Part shown: in pieces, positions 27,334 through 37,076 of the stretch | How positions within the stretch are numbered: the first letter of the stretch is position 1 | Layout of the letters: each line of letters opens with the position of its first letter | The notes under the pieces: generated by a model | What the model was told of the DNA's origin: nothing | Seen by the model: only the letters and a program-made list of their open reading frames with translations | The model's database searches: none | Translations under genes and position numbers: made by a program | NCBI RefSeq assembly: GCF_001314325.1 | Contig: NZ_CP009429.1 | Coordinates: 5,022,501-5,086,500 of the forward strand | Origin: Sphingopyxis macrogoltabida | GTDB taxonomy: Bacteria > Pseudomonadota > Alphaproteobacteria > Sphingomonadales > Sphingomonadaceae | Reading direction: 5' to 3' | DNA: 64,000 nt

Positions 27334-28367
27334 GTGACATCCTCGCGCCGCGGGACATAATAATAGGCGAGCCAGAACAGCAGCATCAGCGTACCGATGC
27401 CATAGCGCAGCAGCGTGTCGGTGATGAGCTGGCGCCCGAAACCTTCGAGCAGCCCGGCGACGAGCAGCATCAATATCACCCCGACCATCACCTTGCCCGC
27501 GGTGCGCCCGGCATCGGACGCCGCCTCCAGCCGGCCGCGCGCGCCGGGAAAGACGACCGCGGTCCCGATCCGGAGCCCGGCGGCGCCCGACAGCGCCGCG
27601 GCGAACAGTTCGGTCGTGCCGTGAATGAACAGCCAGCCGCCGAAATCGAAACCGAGGCCCTTGTTCGCGAACACCGCGAGCATCGCGCCGAGCCCGATGC
27701 CCTGATAATATTCGAGCATCATCGTCGGCACCCCGAAGGCGAAGCCGAGCGCGAAGGAGAGGATCGACACCTGACTGTTGTGGGTGAACAGGAAGGTCGC
27801 GAAGACGTGGAGCCCGCTTTCCTGCTCGCCCGCCGCCTTGCCATGGCCGAGGGTCGACTGGAGATATTCGGCCGTCGCACGCGGATCGCGGCCGCCCGCC
27901 ATCTCTTCGGGGACGAAATTGAAATACCATTCGGGCTGGTGCGCGACGAGCGAGTAGCTGGTCAGCGCGCCGAGGATGATGATCAGCGCGATGACGATCG
28001 TTTCCTTCCACACCGATCGCACGGCAGCGGGCCAGTCGTAGAGGAAGAAACGCCGCACCCGGCTCCAGCGCGTTTCGCGCACGCCATAGACGAGGAAATA
28101 ACCGCGGATCGACAGTGCCTCGAGATGATCGAGCAGCGCCTTGTCGAGGCTGGTCGCGCGCGCGATCGACAGCGAGGAGAGCGTGGCGCGATAGAGCAGG
28201 GGAAGCTGCAGCAGCTCGTCGCTGGTCAGCGCCTTGGCGCCCTTCTTTTCAAGCTTGGTGAGCAGCAGGTCGAAGGCGATCCAGTCGGCCTCGCGTTCGG
28301 CGCGAAAGCGGCCGGTCGAGAAGGCCGGAGCTGCCACGACGGGGGCGGGCGTGGCGGGCGGGGTCAC
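27330..28367 (-). CDS. Stage II sporulation protein M-like (SpoIIM) membrane protein
   Basis: A 345-residue integral membrane protein of the SpoIIM/DUF95 family. A cytoplasmic N-terminal helical region (READWIAFDLLLTKLEKKGAKALTSDELLQ) precedes about six membrane helices. The signatures FLFTHNSQVSILSFALGFAFGVP and FIHGTTELFAAALSG are diagnostic. The host does not sporulate; SpoIIM homologues in this setting are thought to be part of a MoxR-linked membrane complex. The GTG start at 28367 overlaps the DUF58 stop (GTGA), and the stop overlaps the RDD start. Confidence 0.87.
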   Translation of the reverse strand: MTPPATPAPVVAAPAFSTGRFRAEREADWIAFDLLLTKLEKKGAKALTSDELLQLPLLYRATLSSLSIARATSLDKALLDHLEALSIRGYFLVYGVRETRWSRVRRFFLYDWPAAVRSVWKETIVIALIIILGALTSYSLVAHQPEWYFNFVPEEMAGGRDPRATAEYLQSTLGHGKAAGEQESGLHVFATFLFTHNSQVSILSFALGFAFGVPTMMLEYYQGIGLGAMLAVFANKGLGFDFGGWLFIHGTTELFAAALSGAAGLRIGTAVVFPGARGRLEAASDAGRTAGKVMVGVILMLLVAGLLEGFGRQLITDTLLRYGIGTLMLLFWLAYYYVPRREDVT

Positions 28368-29692
28368 AGGCTGCCGGCCCGTTTGATGCCGAGATAGGCG
28401 TCGACCGCGCTCGCGCCCATCGCGTCGGCCGGAACCTCGATCACGTCGGCGCCGAGCCGCTGGAGCCGCGCGATGACGAGTTGCCGGTCGCGCAGCATCG
28501 CCGCCGCGACGTTCGATCGCGTGACGTCGGCGCCGCTTTCGGGGCGCCGCTTTTCCTCGCCCTCGACCTCTTCGTCCTTGATCACGACGAACAGCAGGCG
28601 GTGCTTCTGCACCAGCCGGCCGGCGGCGCGGATCATCAGGTCGGCGCTTGTCGCGTCGGTGAATTCGGTGAACAGGATGATCAGCGAGCGGCGGTTGAGC
28701 TGGGCGCTGAGCGTCGTGAGCGCGAGGGTGAAATTGCTTTCGACATGGGCATAGTCGATCAGGCTCGCGGCGCGTTGCAGCGCCGGAAAATCCTGCGTGT
28801 GCATATAGGCGGGGGTCAGCGTGTGCGGCTTGGCCGCAAAGGAAAAGAGGCTGATCCGGTCGTTGAGTTTGAGCCCGACATAGGCGAGGAGCAGCGCTGC
28901 CGACACCGCGCGGTCGACGCGCGGCATGCCGCCGACCGGCTCGGCCATCGTCCGGCCGCCGTCGATGGCGAGGACGACGCGATTGTCGCGTTCGACGCGA
29001 TATTCCTTGGCGAGCAGTTTGACGTGGCGCGCCGTGGCGTTCCAGTCGATCGCGCGCCGGTCCATCCCCGGCTGATATTCGGCGAGCGCCTCGAACTCGG
29101 TGCCTTCGCCGCGGAAGCGCTGCTGGCGAAGGCCGAACCAGCTGTTGCGCTGGAACAGCCGGCTGCCTTCCTCGGTCACCGCGCGCAGGCTGGGGACGAC
29201 GCTGATCGGCCGGTCGACGGCAAAGCGGCGCTGTTTCCAGACGAGCCCGAGCGGTCCCGCCCAGCGGATCCACAGCGCCTCGACCAGCGCCTGTCCGCGC
29301 CGCGTCGCGGCGAGCGACAGCGTCTGGGCGAGCGTTTGCGGTCTGCCGTCGCCGGTTTCGACCGCGCGCAGCGTGCCGGCGAGGCGTCCGCCGGCGGCGA
29401 GCCGGTCGTCGAGCGCGAGCGCGAGTTCGGCGCGCCGTGGCACCGCGACCCCGCCGGCGGTGACCGACAGGTCGAACGGGTCGCCGACGCCGACCTGATG
29501 CGGAAAGCGGGTGTCGAGCGCGAGGCGGCGCGGGCTGGCCCCGGCAATCGTGTCGAGAAGCAGGCAGGCGAGAATTACCGCGATCCACCCGGGCGCGACC
29601 AGCCACAGTTCGGGCCGGACCAGCCCGAGCGCCAGCGCGAGCGGGGCGCCGAGCAGCAGCAAATAGATGGCGCGGCGGGTGGGGTAGATCAC
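28364..29692 (-). CDS. DUF58 domain protein with N-terminal membrane anchor
   Basis: A 442-residue protein. Two N-terminal helices ([37 protein letters not shown]) anchor it. A beta-rich segment follows, then the DUF58 core [28 protein letters not shown]. The C-terminal part is a von Willebrand A-like domain ([17 protein letters not shown], with a partial MIDAS motif). DUF58 proteins are the usual neighbours of MoxR ATPases and probable clients or adaptors. GTG at 29692 overlaps the MoxR stop, and the C-terminus overlaps the SpoIIM-like start. Confidence 0.88.
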   Translation of the reverse strand: MIYPTRRAIYLLLLGAPLALALGLVRPELWLVAPGWIAVILACLLLDTIAGASPRRLALDTRFPHQVGVGDPFDLSVTAGGVAVPRRAELALALDDRLAAGGRLAGTLRAVETGDGRPQTLAQTLSLAATRRGQALVEALWIRWAGPLGLVWKQRRFAVDRPISVVPSLRAVTEEGSRLFQRNSWFGLRQQRFRGEGTEFEALAEYQPGMDRRAIDWNATARHVKLLAKEYRVERDNRVVLAIDGGRTMAEPVGGMPRVDRAVSAALLLAYVGLKLNDRISLFSFAAKPHTLTPAYMHTQDFPALQRAASLIDYAHVESNFTLALTTLSAQLNRRSLIILFTEFTDATSADLMIRAAGRLVQKHRLLFVVIKDEEVEGEEKRRPESGADVTRSNVAAAMLRDRQLVIARLQRLGADVIEVPADAMGASAVDAYLGIKRAGSL

Positions 29693-30666
29693 CGGGGGAC
29701 TTCCTCGCGTTCGAGCAGCGCGGCGACGACCTGTTCGACATTGCGGCCCTCGATCTCGGCGGCGGCCGACAGGATCACGCGGTGGCGCAGGACGCCGGCG
29801 GCGAGGCGCTGGATATCGTCGGGGATCACATAGTCGCGCCCGTCGAGCGCCGCTGCGGCGCAGGCGGCGCGCGCCAGCAGGGTCGCGGCGCGCGGGCTGG
29901 CCCCGCACTCCAGGTCGGCGCTCTCGCGCGTCGCGCGGACGAGGCGGACGATATAATCGACGATCTCGTCGGCGAGGCGGACGGTCGCGATCGTGTCGAT
30001 CGCGGCGCCGATCGCCTTGGCATCGGCGACCTTGGTCACGCCGAAATCGGCGACCGCGGGGCTTTTGAAGCGTCCGCCATGATCGGCGACGATGCGGCGT
30101 TCCTCGGCGGCGTCGGGATAATCGACGACGAGCTTGAACAGGAAACGGTCGAGCTGCGCTTCGGGCAGCGGATAGACGCCTTGCTGTTCGATCGGGTTCT
30201 GCGTCGCCAGCACGGTGAAGCGCGGGCTCATCATATGGGGTTCGCCGTTGATCGTGACGCGGCGTTCCTGCATCGCTTCGAGTAGCGCGGCCTGGGTCTT
30301 CGGCGGGGTGCGGTTGATTTCGTCGGCGAGCAGCAACTCGGTGAAGATCGGCCCCTTGGTGAGGGTGAAGCTCGACGTCTGGAAGTTGAACAGGTTCGAT
30401 CCCAATATGTCGCCCGGCATCAGGTCGGGGGTGAACTGGATGCGCCCGAAATCGAGCCCCGTGGCGCGCGCGAAGGCTTGCGCCAGCAGCGTCTTGGCGG
30501 TGCCCGGCGGGCCTTCGAGCAGGACATGGCCGCCCGCGAGCAGTGCGATCGTCACCATCCGGGTCAGCGGCGCCTGCCCGAACACGACCTTGGCGACTTC
30601 GCCCTCGATCGCGGCGCCGAGCGCCTGCACGCCCGCGATCCCTTCGGCGATATTATTGGCTGTCAC
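29689..30666 (-). CDS. MoxR family AAA+ ATPase
   Basis: A 325-residue AAA+ ATPase of the MoxR group, which remodels or matures protein complexes. Walker A is [10 protein letters not shown], Walker B is LLLADEINR, sensor 1 is [12 protein letters not shown], and EAQLDRFLF is the arginine-finger region. The C-terminal lid domain is intact. GTG at 30666 is the start and overlaps the DUF4350 gene by 14 bases. Together with DUF58 downstream and DUF4350/DUF4129 upstream, it forms the canonical MoxR-DUF58 core. Confidence 0.93.
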   Translation of the reverse strand: MTANNIAEGIAGVQALGAAIEGEVAKVVFGQAPLTRMVTIALLAGGHVLLEGPPGTAKTLLAQAFARATGLDFGRIQFTPDLMPGDILGSNLFNFQTSSFTLTKGPIFTELLLADEINRTPPKTQAALLEAMQERRVTINGEPHMMSPRFTVLATQNPIEQQGVYPLPEAQLDRFLFKLVVDYPDAAEERRIVADHGGRFKSPAVADFGVTKVADAKAIGAAIDTIATVRLADEIVDYIVRLVRATRESADLECGASPRAATLLARAACAAAALDGRDYVIPDDIQRLAAGVLRHRVILSAAAEIEGRNVEQVVAALLEREEVPR

Positions 30667-31891
30667 GGAGTAAATCCTTCCTGATGTCGTGCAGCGCCTG
30701 CGCGTCTGCCAGAAATTCGTGGGTGTTGCGCGCCAGCGGCAGCCGCCGGGCGAGCGCGGAGAAGAGGTCGCTGCCGGCCGGCAGATGCTTGTCGATCCAC
30801 GCGTCGGTCCCGCCGTCGTCGAGCCCCGACGGCGCGTGGAGCCGGCGCGCGATGGCACCGCGCTGGCTTTTTACAAAAGCGTCGGCCCCGTCGAGTTCGC
30901 GCCGTGCCTGCTTGATCAGATCGGCGCTGTTGGCGATCAGCGCCGCTTTCGAGACCGGAATCGCGCGGGCGGGCTTCAGCGCCGGGCCGAAACGCGCCCA
31001 GGCCTGCCACAGCGCGAGCAGCCCCGCCGCGATCAGGCACAGGGTGATGCCGATAAACGGCGGGACGAAGGCGAAACGGAGCAGCGAGCGCCCGCCGCCG
31101 AGTCCGTTCAGCGTGACGTCGAAGGCGAGCGCGTTCGCATCGGCATCCTCGCCGATCGCGTCGATCAGCATCGCCGCGCCCCGCGCCTTGTCGCGCGAGG
31201 CAAAGGCGAGATTGTTGATGAGGTCGGGGTCGGCGAGGATATAGCGGTCGTGCTCGCGCGACCGCGCCAGCACCGCGCCGCCGTCGGGCCCCGCGATCAG
31301 CACGTCGAGCTGCTCCCCCTTCACCGTCTGCACATTGGCGGGCAGCGTCACCGAAAATACGCGGTTCGCGAGGTCGGCCGGCACCACCGCGGCCTTGCCC
31401 GGCGCCGCGGCGACCGTCACCTTGCCGAACAGCGCTTCGGGGAGCAGCCGCGCGGACGGGGTCACGGGGATGCCTGCGCCGACCCAGCCGGGTTTGGCCG
31501 CCTGTCCGGGGACGGTCATCACCTCCCATTTCGGCAGTATGATCAGGACTTTGCCGCCGCTTTGCGCGTCGATCAGCTCGCTAATCTCTTCGGGCCGGCT
31601 GCGATGCGTCGGGGTCAGGATGAGCAGCGGGTGATATTCTTCATAGCTTTGGCTTTCGACCGTGCGGCGCAGTTCGACCTCGGCACCGGCGCGTTCGAGC
31701 AGGTCGACGATCCCCGCATAGCCCGGCGCGCCCTTCGCCAGCGCATGGCCGCCGCCGTTGTTGCCGCTCGACAATTGCGGGCCGAGCGCGATCAGCGCCC
31801 AGAGCGCGATGAAGGCGATGACGCCGATCGCGACGACCCCCGCGATCAGGCGCGGGTTGAACCCATGGTCGCTGGTGGCGGCGCCGCTCAT
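30653..31891 (-). CDS. DUF4350 domain membrane protein
   Basis: A 412-residue protein with one N-terminal helix ([23 protein letters not shown]) and a second near residue 275 ([26 protein letters not shown]). The periplasmic domain between them has the DUF4350/GATase-like fold: [55 protein letters not shown]. The cytoplasmic C-terminus ends with helices ([20 protein letters not shown]). Gld-type proteins of gliding machinery share this domain. It is translationally coupled both ways in the MoxR operon. Confidence 0.82.
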   Translation of the reverse strand: MSGAATSDHGFNPRLIAGVVAIGVIAFIALWALIALGPQLSSGNNGGGHALAKGAPGYAGIVDLLERAGAEVELRRTVESQSYEEYHPLLILTPTHRSRPEEISELIDAQSGGKVLIILPKWEVMTVPGQAAKPGWVGAGIPVTPSARLLPEALFGKVTVAAAPGKAAVVPADLANRVFSVTLPANVQTVKGEQLDVLIAGPDGGAVLARSREHDRYILADPDLINNLAFASRDKARGAAMLIDAIGEDADANALAFDVTLNGLGGGRSLLRFAFVPPFIGITLCLIAAGLLALWQAWARFGPALKPARAIPVSKAALIANSADLIKQARRELDGADAFVKSQRGAIARRLHAPSGLDDGGTDAWIDKHLPAGSDLFSALARRLPLARNTHEFLADAQALHDIRKDLLRDSQ

Positions 31892-32592
31892 GTCCGCGCC
31901 CAGTTACGCGGTACGGTCAGTTCGGCATAGGCGCTGCGGCACTGGTCCCACGCCCCCGCGTCGATCGATCGCCCGCCGAACAGGCTGATCTCGACCGCGC
32001 GTGCGATGCGGCTGAACGCGTCGCGGGCGACGCCGGGCAGGTCGTGCGCCTCGGCGAGCTCGCGCGAGGTCATCGCCGGGCGGACAAGCCCCGGGCGGCG
32101 CCCCTCGATATCCTCGACGCTGCGATAGAGCAGCAGATGGATCGCTTCGGCGAAGCGGCCCTCGGCGGCGAGTGCGTCGGCCTCGGCGAGCAGCGCGCGG
32201 GCGGCGCCGGCTTCGGCCTGTCCGACCTGATTCTCCTCGGCCGCGGCGCGCCGCCGCCCGAAACGCAGCCGGTCGACCCATTCGGCGAAGGCCGGAACGA
32301 AATGATAGAGGATGAACAGCAGAAGCAGCGCGGCGCCGACCCACAATATGGGCTTCACTGCCGGCGCGCTCCACTGGAAGAAGTCGCCGATCGCGTTAAA
32401 TAGCGATTTCAGCCATTCGGGTGTTTCGGGCTGCGGCGGCGGGGGCGGAAAGCCCGTCTGGATTTCGCCGCCCGCGACGGTCTGGCCATAGCCGGGGTCG
32501 ACGAGTTCGGGATCGATCAGCCATCCCTGACCGTCTACAGGTCCGGCGGACTCGGCGGCGGCCGAAGCCTGGGCGATCCACAAGGATATCAT
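31888..32592 (-). CDS. DUF4129 domain membrane protein, first gene of the MoxR operon
   Basis: A 234-residue protein with a possible signal or anchor at the N-terminus, a proline-rich linker (TGFPPPPPQPETPEW), one strong helix (VKPILWVGAALLLLFILYHFVPAFAEWV) and a cytoplasmic DUF4129 domain. The last part contains AEADALAAEGRFAEAIHLLLYRSVEDIEGR and TSRELAEAHDLPGVARDAFSRI, which match the family. No ribosome-binding site precedes the ATG at 32592. Its stop overlaps the DUF4350 ATG. It probably tethers the MoxR complex to the membrane. Confidence 0.8.
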   Translation of the reverse strand: MISLWIAQASAAAESAGPVDGQGWLIDPELVDPGYGQTVAGGEIQTGFPPPPPQPETPEWLKSLFNAIGDFFQWSAPAVKPILWVGAALLLLFILYHFVPAFAEWVDRLRFGRRRAAAEENQVGQAEAGAARALLAEADALAAEGRFAEAIHLLLYRSVEDIEGRRPGLVRPAMTSRELAEAHDLPGVARDAFSRIARAVEISLFGGRSIDAGAWDQCRSAYAELTVPRNWART

Positions 32593-32754
32593 ATTGAAAA
32601 GCTGGCCCGGCCCCGGTCGTTCATCGGAGGAGTGGTAGCGCGATGCGGCGCGGGAAGGCAAGAGAGGCTTGCGCGGCGAACAGCCCCGTTCTAGCGCGCG
32701 AAGATCGACGGGTGGTTGCCGGCGCAACCATGTTGACGCGGTGGGAGACGGGCA

Positions 32755-34956
32755 TTGGACGCGGCGCAGGCAGTGCATGAGAAATTTCTGGCCGCGCTGG
32801 CAGGAAGAAATCTCCCGGGACGCCCCGATGCGCCCGATCCCGCCGCCATCGGCCTGTCGCGCAGCGACGCCACCGACATCTTCCTGTCGCAGCTCACCAG
32901 CCGCCAGATGGACCGGCTGTCGCGCCATTTGCAGGCGCGCGGCGAGGGTTTCTATACGATTGGATCGTCGGGGCACGAGGGCAATGCCGCGGTGGCCGCG
33001 GCGCTGCGCGTCACCGATATGGCATTCCTCCACTATCGTTCGAACGCCTTCCAGCTCCACCGCGCGCGCCAGCTTCCCGGCGGTACGCCGACGTGGGACA
33101 TGTTGCTGAGCTTTGCGGCGTCGAGCGAAGATCCGATTTCGGGCGGACGGCACAAGGTGATCGGGTCGAAGCCGCTCGCGATCCCGCCGCAAACCTCGAC
33201 GATCGCCTCGCACCTGCCGAAGGCGGTCGGCGCCGCCTTTTCGATCGGTATCGCGCGGCGGCTCGGCATGAAAGAGTTGCCGCTTCCCGACGACGCTATC
33301 GTGCTGACCAGCTTCGGCGATGCCTCGGCCAACCATTCGACCGCGCAGGGTGCGTTCAATACCGCGGGCTGGACGGCGTTCCAGGGCTCGCCGATGCCGC
33401 TGATCTTCCTGTGCGAGGATAATGGCATCGGCATCTCGACGCGGACGCCGACGGGATGGATCGAGGCGCAGTTTCGCCATCGCGCCGGGCTGCACTACAT
33501 CCAGTGCGACGGCACCGATCTGGCGTCGGCCTATGCCGGCGCGAAGGAAGCTGCCGACTATGCGCGTCGCACGCGCAAACCCGTCTTCCTCCACATGGCG
33601 ACGGTGCGCCTTTATGGCCACGCCGGTTCGGACGTGCAGGGCGCCTATCTGCCCAAGGCGCTCATCGAGTCCGACGAGGCGCGCGATCCGCTGCTCAAGG
33701 GCGCGGCGCTGATGGCGGAGCAGGGCTGGATGTCGCCCGCCGAGGTCGCCGACGCCTATGAGGAGATCGGCGCCACGCTGGCCCGGCAGGCCGAAGCCGC
33801 GATAAGGCGCCCCAAGATCACCACCCCCGCGCATGTGATGGCCAGCCTCGTGCCGCCGAAACGCGACGTCGTTCGCGCCAACAGCCCTGCGGCCGAGGAT
33901 CGCAAGGCGATGTTCGGCAGCGACGCCGGGCAGATGGACAAGCCGATGCATATGGCGCGGCTCTTGAGCTGGGCGCTCGCCGACTTGATGCTCGCGCACA
34001 AGGAAATCGCGGTGATGGGCGAGGACGTCGGGCCGAAGGGCGGCGTCTATAACGTCACCGCGAAGCTCCACCAGCGCTTCGGTTCGGCGCGCGTCATCAA
34101 CACCCTGCTCGACGAACAGGCGATCCTCGGGCTGGCGATCGGCATGGCGCACAACGGCTTCGTGCCGATGCCCGAGATCCAGTTCCTCGCCTATGTCCAC
34201 AATGCCGAGGACCAGATCCGCGGCGAGGCGGCGACCTTGAGCTTCTTCTCGGACGGCCAATATACCAATCCGATGGTCATCCGCATCGCCGGGCTCGGCT
34301 ACCAGAAGGGCTTCGGCGGCCATTTTCACAACGACAACAGCCTTGCCGTGTTTCGCGACATCCCCGGGGTCATCCTCGCGGTGCCGTCGAACGGCCGCGA
34401 TGCCGTGGCGATGCTGCGCGAATGCGTAAGGCTGGCGCGCGAGGAACAGCGCGTCGTCGTCTTCGTCGAGCCGATCGCGCTCTATATGACGCGCGACCTG
34501 CACGAGGAAGGCGACGGCCTGTGGACCAGCCTCTATGAGGCGCCGGGCGAAGGCGCGCCGATCCGCCTTGGCGACGTCGGGGTGCACGGGCAGGGCACCG
34601 ACCTTGCCATCGTTACCTATGGCAACGGCTATTATTTGTCGCGGCAGGCCGAGAAATTACTCGCCGCCGACGGCGTCAAGGCGCGCGTCATCGACCTGCG
34701 CTGGCTCGGCCCGGTCGACGAGGACAAGCTCGTCGCCGCGGTCGGCGATGCCAAGCGCATCCTGATCGTCGACGAATGCCGCATCACCGGCTCGCAGAGC
34801 GAGGCGCTGATGGCGACTTTCGTCGAGCGCACCCCGGACAAGAAGCTGGCGCGGATTGCCGCCGACGACAGCTTCATTCCGCTGGGGCGGGCGGCAACGC
34901 TGACGCTGCCGAGCCGTGACAGCATTTACGCTGCTGCCAAGGAGCTGCTAGCATGA
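32755..34956 (+). CDS. Fused alpha/beta 2-oxoacid dehydrogenase E1 component
   Basis: A 733-residue thiamine diphosphate enzyme in which the alpha (about 1-390) and beta (about 400-733) E1 subunits of a branched-chain-type 2-oxoacid dehydrogenase are joined. The alpha part has the thiamine motif TSFGDASANHSTAQGAFNTAGW and EDNGIGIS. The beta part has AVMGEDVGPKGGVYNVT, INTLLDEQAILGLAIGMA and VDECRITGSQSEAL. The start is TTG at 32755 behind a GGGAGA site. No E2 or E3 genes are adjacent. A FabD-like acyltransferase gene overlaps the stop by four bases, so the acyl product may be passed to an acyl carrier rather than to CoA; that is inference. Confidence 0.88.
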   Translation: MDAAQAVHEKFLAALAGRNLPGRPDAPDPAAIGLSRSDATDIFLSQLTSRQMDRLSRHLQARGEGFYTIGSSGHEGNAAVAAALRVTDMAFLHYRSNAFQLHRARQLPGGTPTWDMLLSFAASSEDPISGGRHKVIGSKPLAIPPQTSTIASHLPKAVGAAFSIGIARRLGMKELPLPDDAIVLTSFGDASANHSTAQGAFNTAGWTAFQGSPMPLIFLCEDNGIGISTRTPTGWIEAQFRHRAGLHYIQCDGTDLASAYAGAKEAADYARRTRKPVFLHMATVRLYGHAGSDVQGAYLPKALIESDEARDPLLKGAALMAEQGWMSPAEVADAYEEIGATLARQAEAAIRRPKITTPAHVMASLVPPKRDVVRANSPAAEDRKAMFGSDAGQMDKPMHMARLLSWALADLMLAHKEIAVMGEDVGPKGGVYNVTAKLHQRFGSARVINTLLDEQAILGLAIGMAHNGFVPMPEIQFLAYVHNAEDQIRGEAATLSFFSDGQYTNPMVIRIAGLGYQKGFGGHFHNDNSLAVFRDIPGVILAVPSNGRDAVAMLRECVRLAREEQRVVVFVEPIALYMTRDLHEEGDGLWTSLYEAPGEGAPIRLGDVGVHGQGTDLAIVTYGNGYYLSRQAEKLLAADGVKARVIDLRWLGPVDEDKLVAAVGDAKRILIVDECRITGSQSEALMATFVERTPDKKLARIAADDSFIPLGRAATLTLPSRDSIYAAAKELLA

Positions 34957-36002
34957 GCGCGCGCAGAAGTGCGCTCGTCGTCGCCCCCGGCCGCGGTACC
35001 TATGGCAAGGGCGAACTCGGCAGCATCGCGCGGCTGCACGGGCAGCGTTTTGCGGGGTTGATTGCCGGCTTCGATGCGCAGCGCCGCGACCGCGGCCAGC
35101 CGACGGTCACCGAACTCGACGGCGCCGACCGTTTCAGCGTCGCGACGCATATGCGCGGCGATGTCGCGGCGCCGCTGATCTATGCTGCGACCGCGCTCGA
35201 CTGGCTCAGCATCGATCGCGACAAATATGATGTCGTCGCGGTCGCGGGCAATTCGATGGGCTGGTACAGCGCGCTCGCGCTCGGCGGCGCCGTTTCGGTC
35301 GAGGACGGCTTCCGCATTTCGAATGCGATGGGGCTCAACAGCCAGACGCACGGCCCCGGCGGGCAGATCCTGCTGCAGGTCGTCGACGAGGATTGGCGCC
35401 CCGTTCCCGGCCTGCGCGAGAGGCTTTTCGATCTTGTCGCCGACATCGGCTTGCGCCCCGGCTGTGCGCTCGCGCTGTCGATCAATCTGGCGGGCATGCT
35501 GGTCTTCGCGGGAAATGAAGACGGGCTCGCCGCGCTGCTCGCCGAAACGCCGCCGACCCCGGGGCGCGATCCGCTGCGCCTCGCGGGTCACGGTCCCTTC
35601 CACACGCCGCTGATGTTCGGCAGTTCGGACAAGGCGAAGGCCGAATTGCCCGCCTCGCTGTTCGGCGCGCCCGCGATCCCGATGGTCGATGGCCGCGGTC
35701 ATATCTGGCGCCGCTTCGCGAGCGATCCGGACGCGGTCTGGGATTACACCTTCGGCCACCAGATTCTTGCGCCCTATGATTTCGCGCTGTCGGTGCAGGT
35801 GGCGGTGAAGGAATATGCGCCCGACGTGATCATCCTGCCCGGCCCCGGCGACACGCTCGGCGGCGCGATCGCGCAGTCGCTGATCGGCATCGAATGGCAG
35901 GGCATCCGCAGCAAGGCCGACTTCATGGCGCGGCAGGCGGCCGATCCGATCCTGTTGTCGATGGGGCGCGCCGAACAGCGCGGGCTGGTCGCGGGAAGTT
36001 AG
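34953..36002 (+). CDS. FabD-like ACP acyltransferase (malonyl-transacylase family)
   Basis: A 349-residue protein with the acyltransferase fold of malonyl-CoA:ACP transacylases. The nucleophile is Ser101 in AGNSMGWYSALAL, and His217 in GHGPFHTPLM takes the place of the catalytic histidine. The middle ferredoxin-like subdomain fits QILLQVVDEDWRP to LVFAGNEDGLAALL. The GHSLGE motif of true FabD is changed to GNSMGW, and the usual malonyl-binding GQGSQ at the N-terminus reads APGRGTYGKGELG. So it may accept a different acyl group. The ATG overlaps the E1 stop, making a two-gene unit. Confidence 0.75.
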   Translation: MSARRSALVVAPGRGTYGKGELGSIARLHGQRFAGLIAGFDAQRRDRGQPTVTELDGADRFSVATHMRGDVAAPLIYAATALDWLSIDRDKYDVVAVAGNSMGWYSALALGGAVSVEDGFRISNAMGLNSQTHGPGGQILLQVVDEDWRPVPGLRERLFDLVADIGLRPGCALALSINLAGMLVFAGNEDGLAALLAETPPTPGRDPLRLAGHGPFHTPLMFGSSDKAKAELPASLFGAPAIPMVDGRGHIWRRFASDPDAVWDYTFGHQILAPYDFALSVQVAVKEYAPDVIILPGPGDTLGGAIAQSLIGIEWQGIRSKADFMARQAADPILLSMGRAEQRGLVAGS

Positions 36003-36183
36003 GATTTGGAAGCAGGGCCGGCGGTGGTGGGAAGCCGTCGCCAGCCCTGCTCGATTGCGCGTGCCAGGTGGGGTTGGCACGGGCGGGCGAACGGCTGCGC
36101 CGATGGGGACCAACTCAAGGGCGGTACGCCGTTCAATCTCCTTATAGGCGCCTTGCGACCGATCCGGCCGGTTCGGCCCCGCC

Positions 36184-36834
36184 TTATGCGCCGAAACGGA
36201 TGGGGTTCGGCGGTTCGCCGGCCGATTCGGCGATGAATTGCAATCGCAGCAGTTCGGCGACGCTGCCGACCTGCGCGCGCCGCATGATGTTGGCGCGGTG
36301 CACCTCGACCGTCCGCGGGCTGAGGTCTAGGCGGCGGGCGATCGCCTTGTTGCCGAGCCCCGCGGCGATCGCGCCGACGATATCGCGTTCGCGCGGCGTC
36401 AGCGCGGCGAGCCGCATTTCGGCGTCGCGATGCCGGGTCAGCGCATCCTGCCGGAGGTGCCAGTCGCCGAGCGAGCGGTCGACGGCGCGGCGGACAAGCC
36501 GCGGGTCGAGCGGGGCGGGAAGCAGGTCCTGCGCCCCGCCGCGCAGGATCGCACGCGATTCTGCGATGCTCAGCCGGTCGGCGGCGACGAAAATCGTCGT
36601 GTTGGCGCGCCCCGCGATCCGCTCGAGCAGCGCGGCGCCGCTCGTCGGGCCCGGCTGACGCCAGTGGAACAGCAACAGGCCGCCTTCATGCTCGGCTTCG
36701 GCCTCGAGCCAGGCGTCGGCATCCGCAAAGCTGCGCACGATCCGGCTGCTGCCCGCCGCGAGCGCGCGAAAACAGGCCGCGCGCTCGGTCGGGTCCGGCA
36801 GGACGAGATGGATATGGCCCCCATGATCGCTCAC
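36184..36834 (-). CDS. LuxR/FixJ-type regulator with degenerate receiver
   Basis: A 216-residue DNA-binding protein. Residues 1-120 resemble a response-regulator receiver (HIHLVLPDPTERAACFRAL), but the position of the phosphorylated Asp reads LLLFHWRQPG, with no Asp. Residues 140-205 are a complete LuxR helix-turn-helix: LTPRERDIVGAIAAGLGNKAIARRLDLSPRTVEVHRANIM. The GTG at 36834 follows an AGGGCGG site. No histidine kinase is adjacent. The protein is likely to act without phosphorylation or to sense another input. Target unknown. Confidence 0.78.
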   Translation of the reverse strand: MSDHGGHIHLVLPDPTERAACFRALAAGSSRIVRSFADADAWLEAEAEHEGGLLLFHWRQPGPTSGAALLERIAGRANTTIFVAADRLSIAESRAILRGGAQDLLPAPLDPRLVRRAVDRSLGDWHLRQDALTRHRDAEMRLAALTPRERDIVGAIAAGLGNKAIARRLDLSPRTVEVHRANIMRRAQVGSVAELLRLQFIAESAGEPPNPIRFGA

Positions 36835-36943
36835 CCCGCCCTGCTGCCGTGCCGGGCGCGGCAAGCCCAGCGCGATCCGGTCGGCTTCGGCGCCAGTTCG
36901 GAGCAAGGAGCAGGCGGCATGTCGTCGCCGCGGCGAAAATATC

Positions 36944-37018
36944 TGGTGACCCCTACGGGAATCGAACCCGTGTTTCAGCCGTGAGAGGGCCGCGTCCTGA
37001 CCGCTAGACGAAGGGGCC
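36944..37018 (-). tRNA. tRNA-Glu (anticodon CUC)
   Basis: The minus strand folds into a 75-nt tRNA with acceptor GGCCCCT/AGGGGTC, D arm CTAGCGGTCAGG, anticodon loop CTCTCAC (CUC, codon GAG), a T arm containing GGTTCGATTCC and an encoded CCA at 36946-36944. Confidence 0.95.
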
Positions 37019-37076
37019 ATGGCGTGGCCGGAGAGCGCCTTTATCCCGCTTGCGTCCGGCAAGCAAGGGCGAGGCG

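Noticed and set aside
31888..34587. A very long frame extending the DUF4129 gene upstream through the E1 dehydrogenase gene
   Set aside because: The upstream two thirds are antisense to a well-supported E1 gene; DUF4129 starts at 32592.
36006..36236. A 76-codon frame between the acyltransferase and the LuxR-type regulator
   Set aside because: No ribosome-binding site, Arg/Gly/Pro-biased composition, and it overlaps the end of the regulator gene.
36944..37018. tRNA-Glu as an integration site for a genomic island containing the hydroxyproline cluster
   Set aside because: No integrase, no direct repeat of the tRNA 3' end near the other side of the cluster, and base composition does not change noticeably.
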